NCBI RefSeq assembly: GCF_013055795.1
Contig: NZ_JABETO010000006.1
Coordinates: forward strand, 124,001-188,000
DNA length: 64,000 nt
Source of the DNA: Streptomyces sp. I05A-00742
GTDB taxonomy: Bacteria; Actinomycetota; Actinomycetes; Streptomycetales; Streptomycetaceae
Direction of reading: 5' to 3'
Below are positions 16,677 through 30,526 of the stretch, in pieces. The position numbers were made by a program, and so were the translations under genes. Position 1 is the stretch's first letter. Each line of letters begins with the position of its first letter. A model generated the notes under the pieces. It had not been told where the DNA came from and ran no database searches. It was given only the letters and a program-made list of their open reading frames with translations.

Positions 16677-17036
16677 TCAGTGATCGGAGTAGCTGAAGTC
16701 GCCCATGGTCCAAGCACTGACGTCGGCGATCGCCACGCGGTACATCCCGCCCGTCTCCGGGATGCCCACCGTGCCCTGCAGAATCCGCGCCACATGGAAA
16801 TGCAGATGCGTGGGCGGCTTCTCCTCACGCGTCGTAGCGGTGAAGACGGCGGAGAAATCGCACAGATGGGCCGAGTCCGCCAGGACCTCCGACACCCGCT
16901 GCCTCCAGACTGCTTCAGGAGCCAGCCGGCCCGTGATAACAGCACCACCGGCGACCACGGTCAGAGACATCTGATTGCTGTGCCCGGACTCCACCAGGGT
17001 GGCTACGTCAACAAGCAGCTCGTCAGGCTTCGACAT
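16677..17036 (-). CDS. Conserved hypothetical protein, unknown function
   Basis: A 119-residue soluble protein starting MSKPDELLVDVATLVESGHS. No signal or membrane helix is visible. Notable segments are LTVVAGGAVITGRLAPEAVW in the first half and THLHFHVARILQGTVGIPETG in the second half, which look like a compact beta-rich fold. I do not recognise a named domain. It is monocistronic, convergent with the helicase block and divergent from nothing nearby. The ATG at 17036 has no strong ribosome-binding site. Confidence 0.7.
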   Translation of the reverse strand: MSKPDELLVDVATLVESGHSNQMSLTVVAGGAVITGRLAPEAVWRQRVSEVLADSAHLCDFSAVFTATTREEKPPTHLHFHVARILQGTVGIPETGGMYRVAIADVSAWTMGDFSYSDH

Positions 17037-17182
17037 GAGAGACGATTCTAAGCGCCGCCGGCCCGGTCGGCCTGGGCGGTGGCGCTCCGGGCGGAATACG
17101 AGATCGAACTGCTCGTAGGACAGCGTTCCGCCCGCCTCACAGGAGGCCAGTCAGGGTGGTGTCCGCCCACAGCAACGCAAAA

Positions 17183-17221
17183 GCACCCCCCTGATCGCGT
17201 TTCCGCAGGTCAGAGGGGTGC
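17183..17221 (-). terminator. Terminator of tRNA-Ala
   Basis: Inverted repeat arms of 12 bp (17183-17194 and 17210-17221, one mismatch) followed on the minus strand by CTTTTG. It sits directly after the tRNA 3' end. Confidence 0.75.
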
Positions 17222-17228
17222 GCTTCAG

Positions 17229-17301
17229 TGGAGCCTAGGGGAGTCGAACCCCTGACATCTGCCATGCAAAGACAGCGCTCTACCAACTGAGCTAAGGCCC
17301 C
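17229..17301 (-). tRNA. tRNA-Ala (anticodon TGC)
   Basis: 73 nt on the minus strand. The acceptor stem pairs GGGGCCT with AGGCTCC, with discriminator A at 17229. The D arm (TAGCTCAGTTGGTAGAGC), anticodon loop CTTTGCATG giving TGC, and T arm (GGGGTTCGACTCCCC) are all present. CCA is not encoded. Confidence 0.97.
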
Positions 17302-17418
17302 TCGGAGCACCAGGGTACCCGGTGCCGGGGGTGTACCCGACCAGGTATCGCCGCGACCCACCACTCTCCGTAGGATGCACCGCAAGATTCGCGGCAGCGA
17401 AGCGAAGGGGAGAGCGAG

Positions 17419-17964
17419 ATGGACGCAGCACAGCAGGAAGCCACCGCCCGCGCACGAGAGCTGCAGCGGAGCTGGTACGGGGAGCCGCTGGGGGCGCTCT
17501 TCCGCCGGCTCATCGACGATCTCGGTCTCAACCAGGCCCGTCTCGCGTCCGTCCTCGGCCTTTCGGCGCCCATGCTCTCGCAGTTGATGAGCGGTCAGCG
17601 GGCGAAGATCGGCAACCCGGCGGTGGTACAGCGCGTCCAGGCCCTCCAGGAGCTCTCCCACCAGGTGGCCGACGGCAGCGTGAGCGCCGCGGAGGCCGCT
17701 GAGCGCATGGAGGAGGTCAAGCGGAGCTCGGGCGGCTCGGTCCTCAACTCGACCCAGACGACGGCCAGCAGCGGCGCCCCGACCGTCAAGCGGGTCGTGC
17801 GCGAGATCCAGTCGCTGCTGCGGTCGGTGGCCGCCGCGGGCGACATCATCGACGCCGCGGGCACGCTCGCCCCCACCCACCCCGAACTGGCCGAATTCCT
17901 CCGTGTCTACGGCGCGGGACGGACCGCCGAGGCGGTCGCCCACTACGAGGCCCACCAGAGCTGA
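17419..17964 (+). CDS. Helix-turn-helix DNA-binding protein
   Basis: A 181-residue protein with an N-terminal helix-turn-helix of the XRE/Cro kind (LGALFRRLIDDLGLNQARLASV, then LGLSAPMLSQLMSGQRAKIG, about 25-70). It is followed by a helical region and a Ser/Thr-rich linker. The C-terminal half (VKRVVREIQSLLRSVAAAGD, AEFLRVYGAGRTAEAVAHYE) is conserved-looking and of unknown role. The ATG at 17419 follows GGGGAGAGCGAG. The kinase gene begins 9 bp downstream, so the two are likely co-transcribed and may work together, with the kinase phosphorylating the regulator as one possibility. Confidence 0.85.
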   Translation: MDAAQQEATARARELQRSWYGEPLGALFRRLIDDLGLNQARLASVLGLSAPMLSQLMSGQRAKIGNPAVVQRVQALQELSHQVADGSVSAAEAAERMEEVKRSSGGSVLNSTQTTASSGAPTVKRVVREIQSLLRSVAAAGDIIDAAGTLAPTHPELAEFLRVYGAGRTAEAVAHYEAHQS

Positions 17965-17973
17965 CCGCCCGCG

Positions 17974-19053
17974 ATGGGTGAGGTGTTCGCCGGGCGCTAC
18001 GAGCTGGTGGACCCCATCGGCCGCGGTGGGGTGGGGGAGGTCTGGCGCGTCTGGGACCGGGAGCGGCAGTTGTACGCGGCGGCGAAGGTGCTCAAGCAGA
18101 GCCATGCCCACACCCTGCTGCTGCGCTTCGTCCGCGAGCAGGCGCTGCGCATCGACCATCCGCATGTGCTGGCCCCGGTGAGCTGGGCCGCCGACGACGA
18201 CCGGGTGCTGTTCACCATGGATGTGGTGCACGGCGGCTCGGTCGCCCATCTCATCGGTGATTACGGCCCGTTGCCGCCGCGTTTCGTCTGCACCCTGCTG
18301 GACCAGTTGCTCGACGCGCTCACGGCGGTGCACGCGGAAGGCGTGGTGCACCGGGACATCAAGCCGGCGAATCTGCTGCTGGAGGCAACCGGAACAGGGC
18401 GCCCGCATTTACGCCTCTCCGATTTCGGATGTGCGATGCGGAAGGGCGAACCGCGGCTGACGGAGACCAACTATGTGATGGGGACGCCCGGTTACTTCGC
18501 CCCGGAGCAAATGGCGGGCGAGGATCCGGACTTCCCCGCGGATCTCTTCGCCGTCGGACTGGTGGCGCTGTATCTGCTGGCCGGCCGTAAACCCGATGCC
18601 GACGCCCTGGTCGGGCGATTCCTCGCGGACGGTGTGCCGGAAGCGCCGGAAGGGGTTCCCCCGCCGCTCTGGGACGTTCTCGCGCGGTTGCTGGTGCCCG
18701 ATCCCGTACTGCGTTTCCGCGGCGCCGCCGAGGCCCGGGCGGCGCTGGCCGCGGCGGTGCCGCTGCTGCCCCCGCCGGCCTCCGGGGAGGAACGGATCGA
18801 GGTCTTCGACCAGATCGGCCCGCTGCCACCGGGGTTCGGCCCCTACGGGCCCGGGAACGCTCCTCCGCGGCCCGTCCTGCCCCCGCCGCCACCGACCCCG
18901 CTCCTGCCGGTCCCCGCCGCTCCTGGGCCCCCTGGGGGCCTCCGGCGGCGACGCGGGCGCCCGGCGCCGCCGTCGCGGAGGACGACGGTCTCCGTGCTGC
19001 TGCTGGCGCTGCTCTGCCTGTCGGTGGGCGTCTGGGCCCTCTCCGCGGCCTGA
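17974..19053 (+). CDS. Ser/Thr protein kinase, tail-anchored, with a TTA codon
   Basis: A 359-residue kinase. The glycine loop (IGRGGVGEVW), ATP lysine (AAAKVL), catalytic HRDIKPANLL, DFG (LSDFGCAM) and APE-type motif (GYFAPEQ) are all intact, so it should be active. A Pro-rich linker leads to one C-terminal membrane helix (TVSVLLLALLCLSVGVWAL), giving a tail-anchored cytoplasmic kinase with no extracellular sensor. Leu146 is encoded by TTA at 18409-18411, the only in-frame TTA codon I found in the window, so full translation would need the bldA tRNA. The ATG at 17974 lies 9 bp after the HTH gene, with a weak ribosome-binding site. Confidence 0.92.
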   Translation: MGEVFAGRYELVDPIGRGGVGEVWRVWDRERQLYAAAKVLKQSHAHTLLLRFVREQALRIDHPHVLAPVSWAADDDRVLFTMDVVHGGSVAHLIGDYGPLPPRFVCTLLDQLLDALTAVHAEGVVHRDIKPANLLLEATGTGRPHLRLSDFGCAMRKGEPRLTETNYVMGTPGYFAPEQMAGEDPDFPADLFAVGLVALYLLAGRKPDADALVGRFLADGVPEAPEGVPPPLWDVLARLLVPDPVLRFRGAAEARAALAAAVPLLPPPASGEERIEVFDQIGPLPPGFGPYGPGNAPPRPVLPPPPPTPLLPVPAAPGPPGGLRRRRGRPAPPSRRTTVSVLLLALLCLSVGVWALSAA

Positions 19054-19136
19054 CCCGTGCGATTCACTCTTGCAATCATTTTATTTGCAGTAGCGAATAT
19101 CAGAGGCGGGAAAGGCAACGGAGGCCGGGAAAGACA

Positions 19137-19172
19137 GCGGGGCCCCGGCCGTCGTACCGGCCGGGGCCCCGC
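19137..19172. terminator. Bidirectional hairpin between the kinase gene and DLW-39 gene
   Basis: Perfect 14-bp arms (19137-19150 and 19159-19172) around an 8-nt loop, between convergent genes. Confidence 0.8.
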
Positions 19173-19187
19173 GTAGAACTCGTCGTC

Positions 19188-19322
19188 TCACACACCCGAA
19201 CCTGCGGGCACGGAGTCGGTCGCCTCCGTCCACAGATCCTGCTCGGCGCGATCCGCCTGGATCTGGCGGTACACGAGGAGCCCGCCGATGGCGGCCAGTG
19301 CGACCAGGAGCAGCTTCTTCAC
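19188..19322 (-). CDS. DLW-39 family microprotein
   Basis: A 44-residue protein: a hydrophobic N-terminal helix (KKLLLVALAAIGGLLVYRQ) followed by QADRAEQDLWTEATDSV, containing the DLW motif that names the family. Families like this are conserved in actinobacteria and their function is unknown. The GTG at 19322 is chosen because it gives the family length and follows AGACGAGG; an in-frame ATG at 19376 would add 18 residues. It sits 204 bp downstream of the tRNA-Ile gene on the same strand, as in other Streptomyces. Confidence 0.85.
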   Translation of the reverse strand: MKKLLLVALAAIGGLLVYRQIQADRAEQDLWTEATDSVPAGSGV

Positions 19323-19478
19323 CGCGCGACCTCGTCTTTCCTTGACGTAAGGGGACTCTGGTGGCCGATGATACACACCGTCCGATACCGACCGGTGACC
19401 TGTATCGGACCTTTCCCGACGACCACCGAGCTCCGCCGACGACCGGCCGCCGACTCGGACGGACTTGTCCCGAAAAGC

Positions 19479-19520
19479 CGATCGGCCCGGCCGGAGATTT
19501 CTCTCCGTCCGGGCCGATCG
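19479..19520 (-). terminator. Terminator of tRNA-Ile
   Basis: 19-bp arms (19479-19497 and 19502-19520) with one mismatch, followed on the minus strand by CTTTTCG. It lies just beyond the 3' end of tRNA-Ile. Confidence 0.8.
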
Positions 19521-19526
19521 GGCCGG

Positions 19527-19600
19527 TGGGGCTAACAGGACTTGAACCTGTGGCCTCTTCCTTATCAGGGAAGCGCTCTAACCGTCTGAGCTATAGCCCC
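19527..19600 (-). tRNA. tRNA-Ile (anticodon GAT)
   Basis: 74 nt on the minus strand. Acceptor stem GGGGCTA pairs with TAGCCCC, discriminator A at 19527. Anticodon loop CTGATAA gives GAT, and the T loop is TTCAAGT. CCA is not encoded. Placement after the gyrA operon is usual for Streptomyces. Confidence 0.97.
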
Positions 19601-19683
19601 GCGCTGCACCGAAAGATTAGCGCACATGGGGCCCAGTCCCAAAATCGCCCGGTCTCCGCTTCCCGGCGGGCTTTCCCCGCGGA

Positions 19684-20460
19684 CTACTCGTCCTCGGCGA
19701 GGGTCAGCTCGACACCGCCCACGAAGGACGCCGAGAGGTTGTAGACGAAGGCGATGAGCGTCGCCAGGGCGGTCGCCAGGACGACCTCGATCACCGCGAT
19801 GACGGTGGTGAACATCAGGACGCGCGGCAGCGACAGGAAGGACTGGAGGTCGAAGCCGCCGCCCTCGCCGGACGTCGCGTCACTGATGGTCCCGCCGACG
19901 GCGGAGAAGACGCCCATGGCGTCCAGAACCAGCCACAGCACCGTGATGGCCACGATGGTGCAGACGGCGAGGGCCAGCGACAGCAGGAAGCTGACCTTCA
20001 TCACCGACCACGGGTCGGCCTTGGCCACCCGCAGCCGCGCCGAGCGGGTGCGCGGAGCCGGGGCCGCGGCGGCAGCGGCCGGGGCCGGGGCCGGGGCGGC
20101 CGTTGCCTGTGCGGGCACGGTCCGGGTGGTCGTGGTGGTTCCGGCGGTCTGTGCGGGCTTGGCCATGCCCTTGGTCCCCCCCTTGGCGGCGGCGCCGGAC
20201 GCGCCCTTCGGTGCCTTTCCGGTGGTGCGCTCGGCCGGCGGCTCATAGGCCTTCGGCGGGTGGTACGGCTTCGGCCCCCGGGTCTCCGTCATGGTGTCCC
20301 CCCTGTTCGCGGCGGCGGTGTCGCTCCCACCCGGGGATTCTGCCCCGTCCGCGCCGGGGCCACGGGCACCGTCCTTGCCGGGTGCGGCGCTCCCGGTGCC
20401 GCCGGCACCACGCCGCTCGGCCTTCGCACCGCTTGCCGCGGTGCCCGTGGCTCGACTCAC
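19684..20460 (-). CDS. DUF3566 domain protein
   Basis: A 258-residue protein. The first ~135 residues are Ala/Gly/Pro-rich and disordered, followed by RLRVAKADPWSVMKVSFLLS, a membrane helix, a linker and a second helix (TTVIAVIEVVLATALATLIAF), the layout of DUF3566. The GTG at 20460 lies 3 bp after the gyrA stop, so it is part of the gyrBA transcript. The same gene follows gyrA in Mycobacterium. Its role is unknown. Confidence 0.9.
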   Translation of the reverse strand: MSRATGTAASGAKAERRGAGGTGSAAPGKDGARGPGADGAESPGGSDTAAANRGDTMTETRGPKPYHPPKAYEPPAERTTGKAPKGASGAAAKGGTKGMAKPAQTAGTTTTTRTVPAQATAAPAPAPAAAAAAPAPRTRSARLRVAKADPWSVMKVSFLLSLALAVCTIVAITVLWLVLDAMGVFSAVGGTISDATSGEGGGFDLQSFLSLPRVLMFTTVIAVIEVVLATALATLIAFVYNLSASFVGGVELTLAEDE

Positions 20461-20463
20461 GAC

Positions 20464-23100
<2,637 letters not shown>

Positions 23101-23146
23101 TGGTGTTCAAAGTCCTTTCGAGCCGCGGCTGTTCGTGCAGGCCGAC

Positions 23147-25564
<2,418 letters not shown>

Positions 25565-26095
25565 TCACCCGTAGGTGTCGCCCGGCCCCGTGCTCCCCGG
25601 AGCGCGCAGTGATCCGTACCGGCGCGCGGGCCCGCCCGGCCCCAGCACTTTGATCATGCGGACGGTGCCCTGGCCCAGGTCGTCGTTGAGCCGGGCCACC
25701 AGCTGCGGGGCGAGCAGCCGGAGCTGGGTCGCCCACGTCGTGGAGTCGCACTGCACCGTCAGCACCCGGGCGTCCTCGTCGTAGCCCTGCGGCTCACAGT
25801 GCAGCGCCACGTTCTCGCCCACGATCTGCGGCCAGCGCCCCGTCACACCGCCGACCGCCGCGGGCGTCTCCCAACCGCGCTCGGTGATCAGGCGGTTGAT
25901 GGCCGCCCCCAGCGGGAGCGGATCGCGGCCGTCGGCGCGCGCGCCGGAGCGCAGGCCGCCGCGCCGCGCCTGCTTCTTCTGCTGCACGGCGTTGCCCCGG
26001 GCCCGCGCCTGCTCCTTCGCCGCGCGCAACGCCACCCGCGCCAGGTCCACCCCGGAGGGCTCCGGCGCCCTGCGCGCCTCGGGCTGCTCGGTCAT
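25565..26095 (-). CDS. DciA-family protein (DUF721)
   Basis: A 176-residue protein with a basic N-terminus ([20 protein letters not shown]) and a C-terminal DUF721 domain ([20 protein letters not shown], then [20 protein letters not shown] and a short basic end). DUF721 proteins include DciA, which binds and loads the replicative helicase in bacteria lacking DnaC; the mycobacterial equivalent beside recF is also of this type. The ATG overlaps the recF stop by 4 bp, so it is translationally coupled to recF. Confidence 0.88.
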   Translation of the reverse strand: MTEQPEARRAPEPSGVDLARVALRAAKEQARARGNAVQQKKQARRGGLRSGARADGRDPLPLGAAINRLITERGWETPAAVGGVTGRWPQIVGENVALHCEPQGYDEDARVLTVQCDSTTWATQLRLLAPQLVARLNDDLGQGTVRMIKVLGPGGPARRYGSLRAPGSTGPGDTYG

Positions 26096-27267
26096 GCGCG
26101 CTCGACCGTTCCCTCGGACACCGTGTACCGCGCGCCCGCCAGGACGCCCGGGACGTCGTCGCCGACCGCGGCCGTCACCAGCACCTGCTCACCCGGCGCG
26201 ACCAGCTCCGCCAGCCGCTCACGGCGGCGGGCGTCCAGCTCGGCGAAGACGTCGTCGAGGACGAGGACCGGCTCGCCCGCCCGTCGCCCGCCACCACCCT
26301 CGGTGGCGGCCCCTCCGGGCCCGCAGTAACTTTCCGCCTTCAGCAGCTCGTACGACGCCAGCCGCAGCGCCAGCGCGTACGACCAGGACTCGCCGTGGCT
26401 CGCGTACCCCTTGGCGGGCAGCTGCCCCAGCCGCAGCACGAGGTCGTCGCGGTGCGGGCCGACGAGGGTCACGCCGCGCTCCATCTCCTGCTTACGGGCC
26501 TCGCCCAGCGCGGCCAGCAGAACCTCGTACAGCTCCTCGCGGCTCCGGGGGCCGTCGGCGCCGACCGGACCGCGGTAGTCGAACGCCACCGGGCCGCCGC
26601 CGGGCGCCAGTTGCTCGTACGCCCGGTTGGCCAGCGGCAGCAGGACGGCGATCAGGTCCAGGCGGTGCGCCAGCAGCTCGGCGCCGGCGCGGGCCAGGTG
26701 CTGGTCCCAGATGTCGAGGGTGGAGACGTCCATCGAGCGGCCGGCGTGCCGGCGGGCCATGACCGCGGACTTCAGCAGGGTGTTGCGCTGCTTGAGGACG
26801 CGCTCGTAGTCCGAGCGCACGCCCGCCATCCGCGGGGAACGGGCGGTGACCAGCTCGTCGAGGAACCGGCGGCGCTCACCGGGGTCGCCCTTGACGAGGG
26901 CCAGGTCCTCGGGAGCGAACAGCACCGTGCGCACGATGCCCAGCACGTCACGGGGTCTGACCTGGGACGACCGGTTGAGTCTCGCCCGGTTGGCCTTGCC
27001 GGGGTTGAGCTCCAGCTCGATCAGCTGCTGCCGCTCGCCCTGGACGACGGAGGCCCGGACGAACGCCCGGTCCGCGCCCAGCCGCACCAGCGGGGCGTCG
27101 GACGAGACGCGGTGGCTGCCGAGGGTGGCCAGATAGCCGACGGCCTCGACGAGGTTGGTCTTGCCCTGGCCGTTGGGGCCCACGAAAGCCGTGACGCCCG
27201 GGTCGAGCGGGACCTCGACCCGGGCGTACGAGCGGAAGTCGGCGAGCGAAAGATGCGAAACGTGCAT
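26092..27267 (-). CDS. recF: DNA replication and repair protein RecF
   Basis: A 391-residue SMC-like ATPase that helps load RecA at gaps. Walker A is at 30-37 (GPNGQGKT), the signature region and Walker B/D-loop near the C-terminus ([19 protein letters not shown]). Length fits the family. The ATG at 27267 begins [14 protein letters not shown], typical of RecF. It lies 34 bp downstream of gnd, and overlaps the DUF721 gene by 4 bp at the other end. Confidence 0.97.
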   Translation of the reverse strand: MHVSHLSLADFRSYARVEVPLDPGVTAFVGPNGQGKTNLVEAVGYLATLGSHRVSSDAPLVRLGADRAFVRASVVQGERQQLIELELNPGKANRARLNRSSQVRPRDVLGIVRTVLFAPEDLALVKGDPGERRRFLDELVTARSPRMAGVRSDYERVLKQRNTLLKSAVMARRHAGRSMDVSTLDIWDQHLARAGAELLAHRLDLIAVLLPLANRAYEQLAPGGGPVAFDYRGPVGADGPRSREELYEVLLAALGEARKQEMERGVTLVGPHRDDLVLRLGQLPAKGYASHGESWSYALALRLASYELLKAESYCGPGGAATEGGGGRRAGEPVLVLDDVFAELDARRRERLAELVAPGEQVLVTAAVGDDVPGVLAGARYTVSEGTVERA

Positions 27268-27300
27268 GAGTGCGCGCCGAGCCTCCTGGTTCGCGTGGGG

Positions 27301-28176
<876 letters not shown>

Positions 28177-28347
28177 CAGTGATCCTCTATGCCGTAGTCG
28201 TTGCGGTTTACCCGGATCCGAGCCTACGCCCGAGGGTCCGTGCACACCTGTCGGGACCGAGCGCTCAAACGGTGGGGCGGTTACCCGCCCGCCGCCCGTC
28301 CATGCGCTGCCCCGTCCCCCGGGCGCCGCGTCCGCGCGGGGGGGGGG

Positions 28348-28548
28348 CGTCATAGCCGTCGCACCGGCGTGCCGCGTCAAGGGGCGACCCTCGCGCACCC
28401 GGCCGCCGGAGGTGCCGGGCTTGGCCGTCAGCCCGACAGCCGCACCGGCATGCTGCGTCCTTGCGAGGGCCGACCCTCGCGCACCCGGCCGCCGGGGGTG
28501 CCGGGCGTGCCGGGCCCGGGCATCAGCCCGACAGCCGCACCGGCATGA
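28348..28548. repeat. Tandem imperfect repeats including a copy of the dnaN 3' end
   Basis: Two related units of about 85-95 bp and a third partial unit. The unit starts near 28348, 28426 and 28521; the last is the real dnaN end. The middle copy repeats the last seven codons and stop of dnaN (MPVRLSG and TGA, read on the minus strand) at 28428-28451. The sequence GACCCTCGCGCACCCGGCC occurs at 28386 and again at 28472. A run of ten G (28338-28347) precedes the repeats. Confidence 0.8.
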
Positions 28549-29653
28549 TCAGGTACTTGTACGCCTCGTCCGCCTCGGCGTCGACCGCGGGCTTGCCGCT
28601 GAGCAGCGCGGGCTTGGTGGAGGTGGTGAAGGAGAGCTGGGCGACCGGGGAGTCGATCGCGGACAGGCCCTCCAGGAGGAAGCCGGGGTTGAAGGCGATG
28701 GAGATGTCGTCGCCCTCCAGCCGGGCGTCGACCCTTTCCACAGCCTGTGCGTCGTCGCTGGAGCCGGCCTCCAGGATCAGCACGCCCTGCTCGAAGCTCA
28801 GCCGGACCGGGGTGTTGCGCTCGGCCACCAGGGCCACGCGCTTGACGGCCTCGACGAACGGCGCCGTCTCGATCACCGCGACGGAGTTGAACTCGGTCGG
28901 GAAGAGGGTGCGGTACTTCGGCAGGTCGCCTTCCAGGAGGCGGGTGGTGGTGCGCCGGCCGGCGCCCTCGAAGCCGATCAGGCCCTCGCCCGCGCCGGAG
29001 CCGGAGAGCGCCAGTGAGACGGTGTCGCCGCCGCTGAGGGACTTGGCGGTGTCCAGCAGGGTCTTGGCGGGGACCAGGGCGACCGCGGAGACGTCCGGGG
29101 TCTCGGGCTTCCACATGAACTCGCGGACCGCGAAGCGGTAGCGGTCGGTCGAGGCCAGGGTGACCGTGTCGCCCTCGATCTCGATCCGCACACCGGTGAG
29201 CACCGGCAGGGTGTCGTCACGGCCGGCGGCGATGGCCACCTGGGAGGCGGCGGAGGCGAAGACCTCGGCCGGGACGGTGCCCGTGGCGGTGGGCATCTGG
29301 GGCAGGGCCGGGTACTCCTCCACAGGCAGGGTGTGGAGTGTGAATCGCGAGGAACCGCAGACCACGGTGGCCCGCACGCCGTCGGTGGAGATCTCCACAG
29401 GCCTGTTGGGAAGTGCGCGGCAGATGTCGGCGAGGAGCCGGCCGGAGACGAGGACGGTGCCGTCCTCCTCCACGTCCGCCTCGACCGAGACGCGGGCCGA
29501 GACCTCGTAGTCGAAGCCGGAGAGGCTCAGCGAGCCGTCCTCGGCCTTCAGCAGCAGCCCCGCGAGGACCGGCACCGGCGGACGGGCCGGGAGGCTGCGG
29601 GCCGCCCAGGCCACTGCCTCCGCGAGTACATCGCGCTCCACCCGGATCTTCAC
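28523..29653 (-). CDS. dnaN: DNA polymerase III sliding clamp (beta subunit)
   Basis: A 376-residue clamp that tethers the polymerase. The three-domain clamp fold is apparent from the family-typical start (MKIRVERDVLAEAVAWAARS), LVSGRLLADICRALP, STDRYRFAVREF and the C-terminal IMPVRL, where the MPVRL end is the usual form. The GTG at 29653 follows AGGAGG and gives the Streptomyces length; longer in-frame starts would run into oriC. The downstream end is part of a tandem repeat. Confidence 0.97.
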   Translation of the reverse strand: MKIRVERDVLAEAVAWAARSLPARPPVPVLAGLLLKAEDGSLSLSGFDYEVSARVSVEADVEEDGTVLVSGRLLADICRALPNRPVEISTDGVRATVVCGSSRFTLHTLPVEEYPALPQMPTATGTVPAEVFASAASQVAIAAGRDDTLPVLTGVRIEIEGDTVTLASTDRYRFAVREFMWKPETPDVSAVALVPAKTLLDTAKSLSGGDTVSLALSGSGAGEGLIGFEGAGRRTTTRLLEGDLPKYRTLFPTEFNSVAVIETAPFVEAVKRVALVAERNTPVRLSFEQGVLILEAGSSDDAQAVERVDARLEGDDISIAFNPGFLLEGLSAIDSPVAQLSFTTSTKPALLSGKPAVDAEADEAYKYLIMPVRLSG

Positions 29654-29835
29654 CGGAACCGCCTCCTGCTTGTTGCTGGCTGGCCCTGCTGGGCTGTCTT
29701 CGTCGGGCCTCCGTCTCGGGCCCTCGTCGGCTTCGTCGGCTTCGAAGCCGGAGACCAGTCTGACGCACGCCGCTGACAGCTCGCGCTGCTCGGGGTCAAG
29801 TCGGACCGGACGGCGTGGCGCGGCGCCGAGCCGAG

Positions 29836-30397
29836 TTGTGCACAGGGCCCACTTCGAAACGAGTTCCCCGCTTGATCTCAGTGGTCGTAGTAGTAGGCCC
29901 TGTGGATACCGTGGATAACTTCCTTTGCCCTGGTCAGGCCGGATTTTTTGTCCACTGCCCCTGTGGGCGGCCGCGGTGGAAAACAGGGGGTCGCTGTGGA
30001 GAAAGGAAAGTTCTGCACAGGCGGTGCACAGGCAGGGCGCACTTCTCCCCAGCGTCGTCCCCAGCTTTACCCAAGTTCCCCACAGCCCAACCCGGCACCT
30101 TGGTGTGACGCCTTTCACTCGGCGCGGTGATCTCGGGCGTTTCGTTGCCGAACAGTGGACAACCCTGGGGAAAGGCTGTGCACAACAGCGATCTTCCTGT
30201 GGGCGGGCGGTGGACAACCGGCCGGCCCGCTGTGGGAGACCGCTTCGTCCACAGGCTGTGGACTTCGGTTGCCCACACATCCACACCCTGCTGACCTCCC
30301 CTGATGGTCTATCAACAGGCCCTGCTGTGGACATCATCTGGATAACTTCCCGGTCCCCAGGGTGTGGACGGGGGTTCCGTGCGGATTCTGTGGAGAA
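29836..30397. other. oriC: Chromosomal origin of replication (oriC) with many DnaA boxes
   Basis: The gap between dnaN and dnaA, filled with DnaA-box-like nonamers in both orientations. Boxes with zero or one mismatch to TTGTCCACA or TTATCCACA start at 29836, 29901, 29910, 29948, 29995, 30154, 30177, 30209, 30245, 30269, 30326, 30337 and 30389. Weaker ones lie at 30011, 30076, 30258, 30277 and 30363. No long AT-rich stretch is evident; the region 29941-29950 (ATTTTTTG) is the most AT-rich. The region 30398-30526 to the dnaA stop has no gene. Confidence 0.95.
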
Positions 30398-30526
30398 CGG
30401 GGTGACCGGGGTCCCTATTCGAACGAAGCGGCCGCACGGTGACGCCGTCCGGAACGGCGAAGGGCGCCCCGGGAACCGTCCCGGAGCGCCCTGGAGGCCT
30501 CCGCCGCGCCCCTCGGCGCGGTCCTG

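Noticed and set aside
17229..17301. tRNA-Ala as an attachment site for an integrated element
   Set aside because: No integrase and no direct repeat of the tRNA end was found nearby.
28338..28347. Run of ten G
   Set aside because: May be a sequencing-prone tract; not a feature on its own, mentioned with the repeats.
29836..30397. Small open frames inside oriC
   Set aside because: Cross the DnaA boxes and have no coding support.
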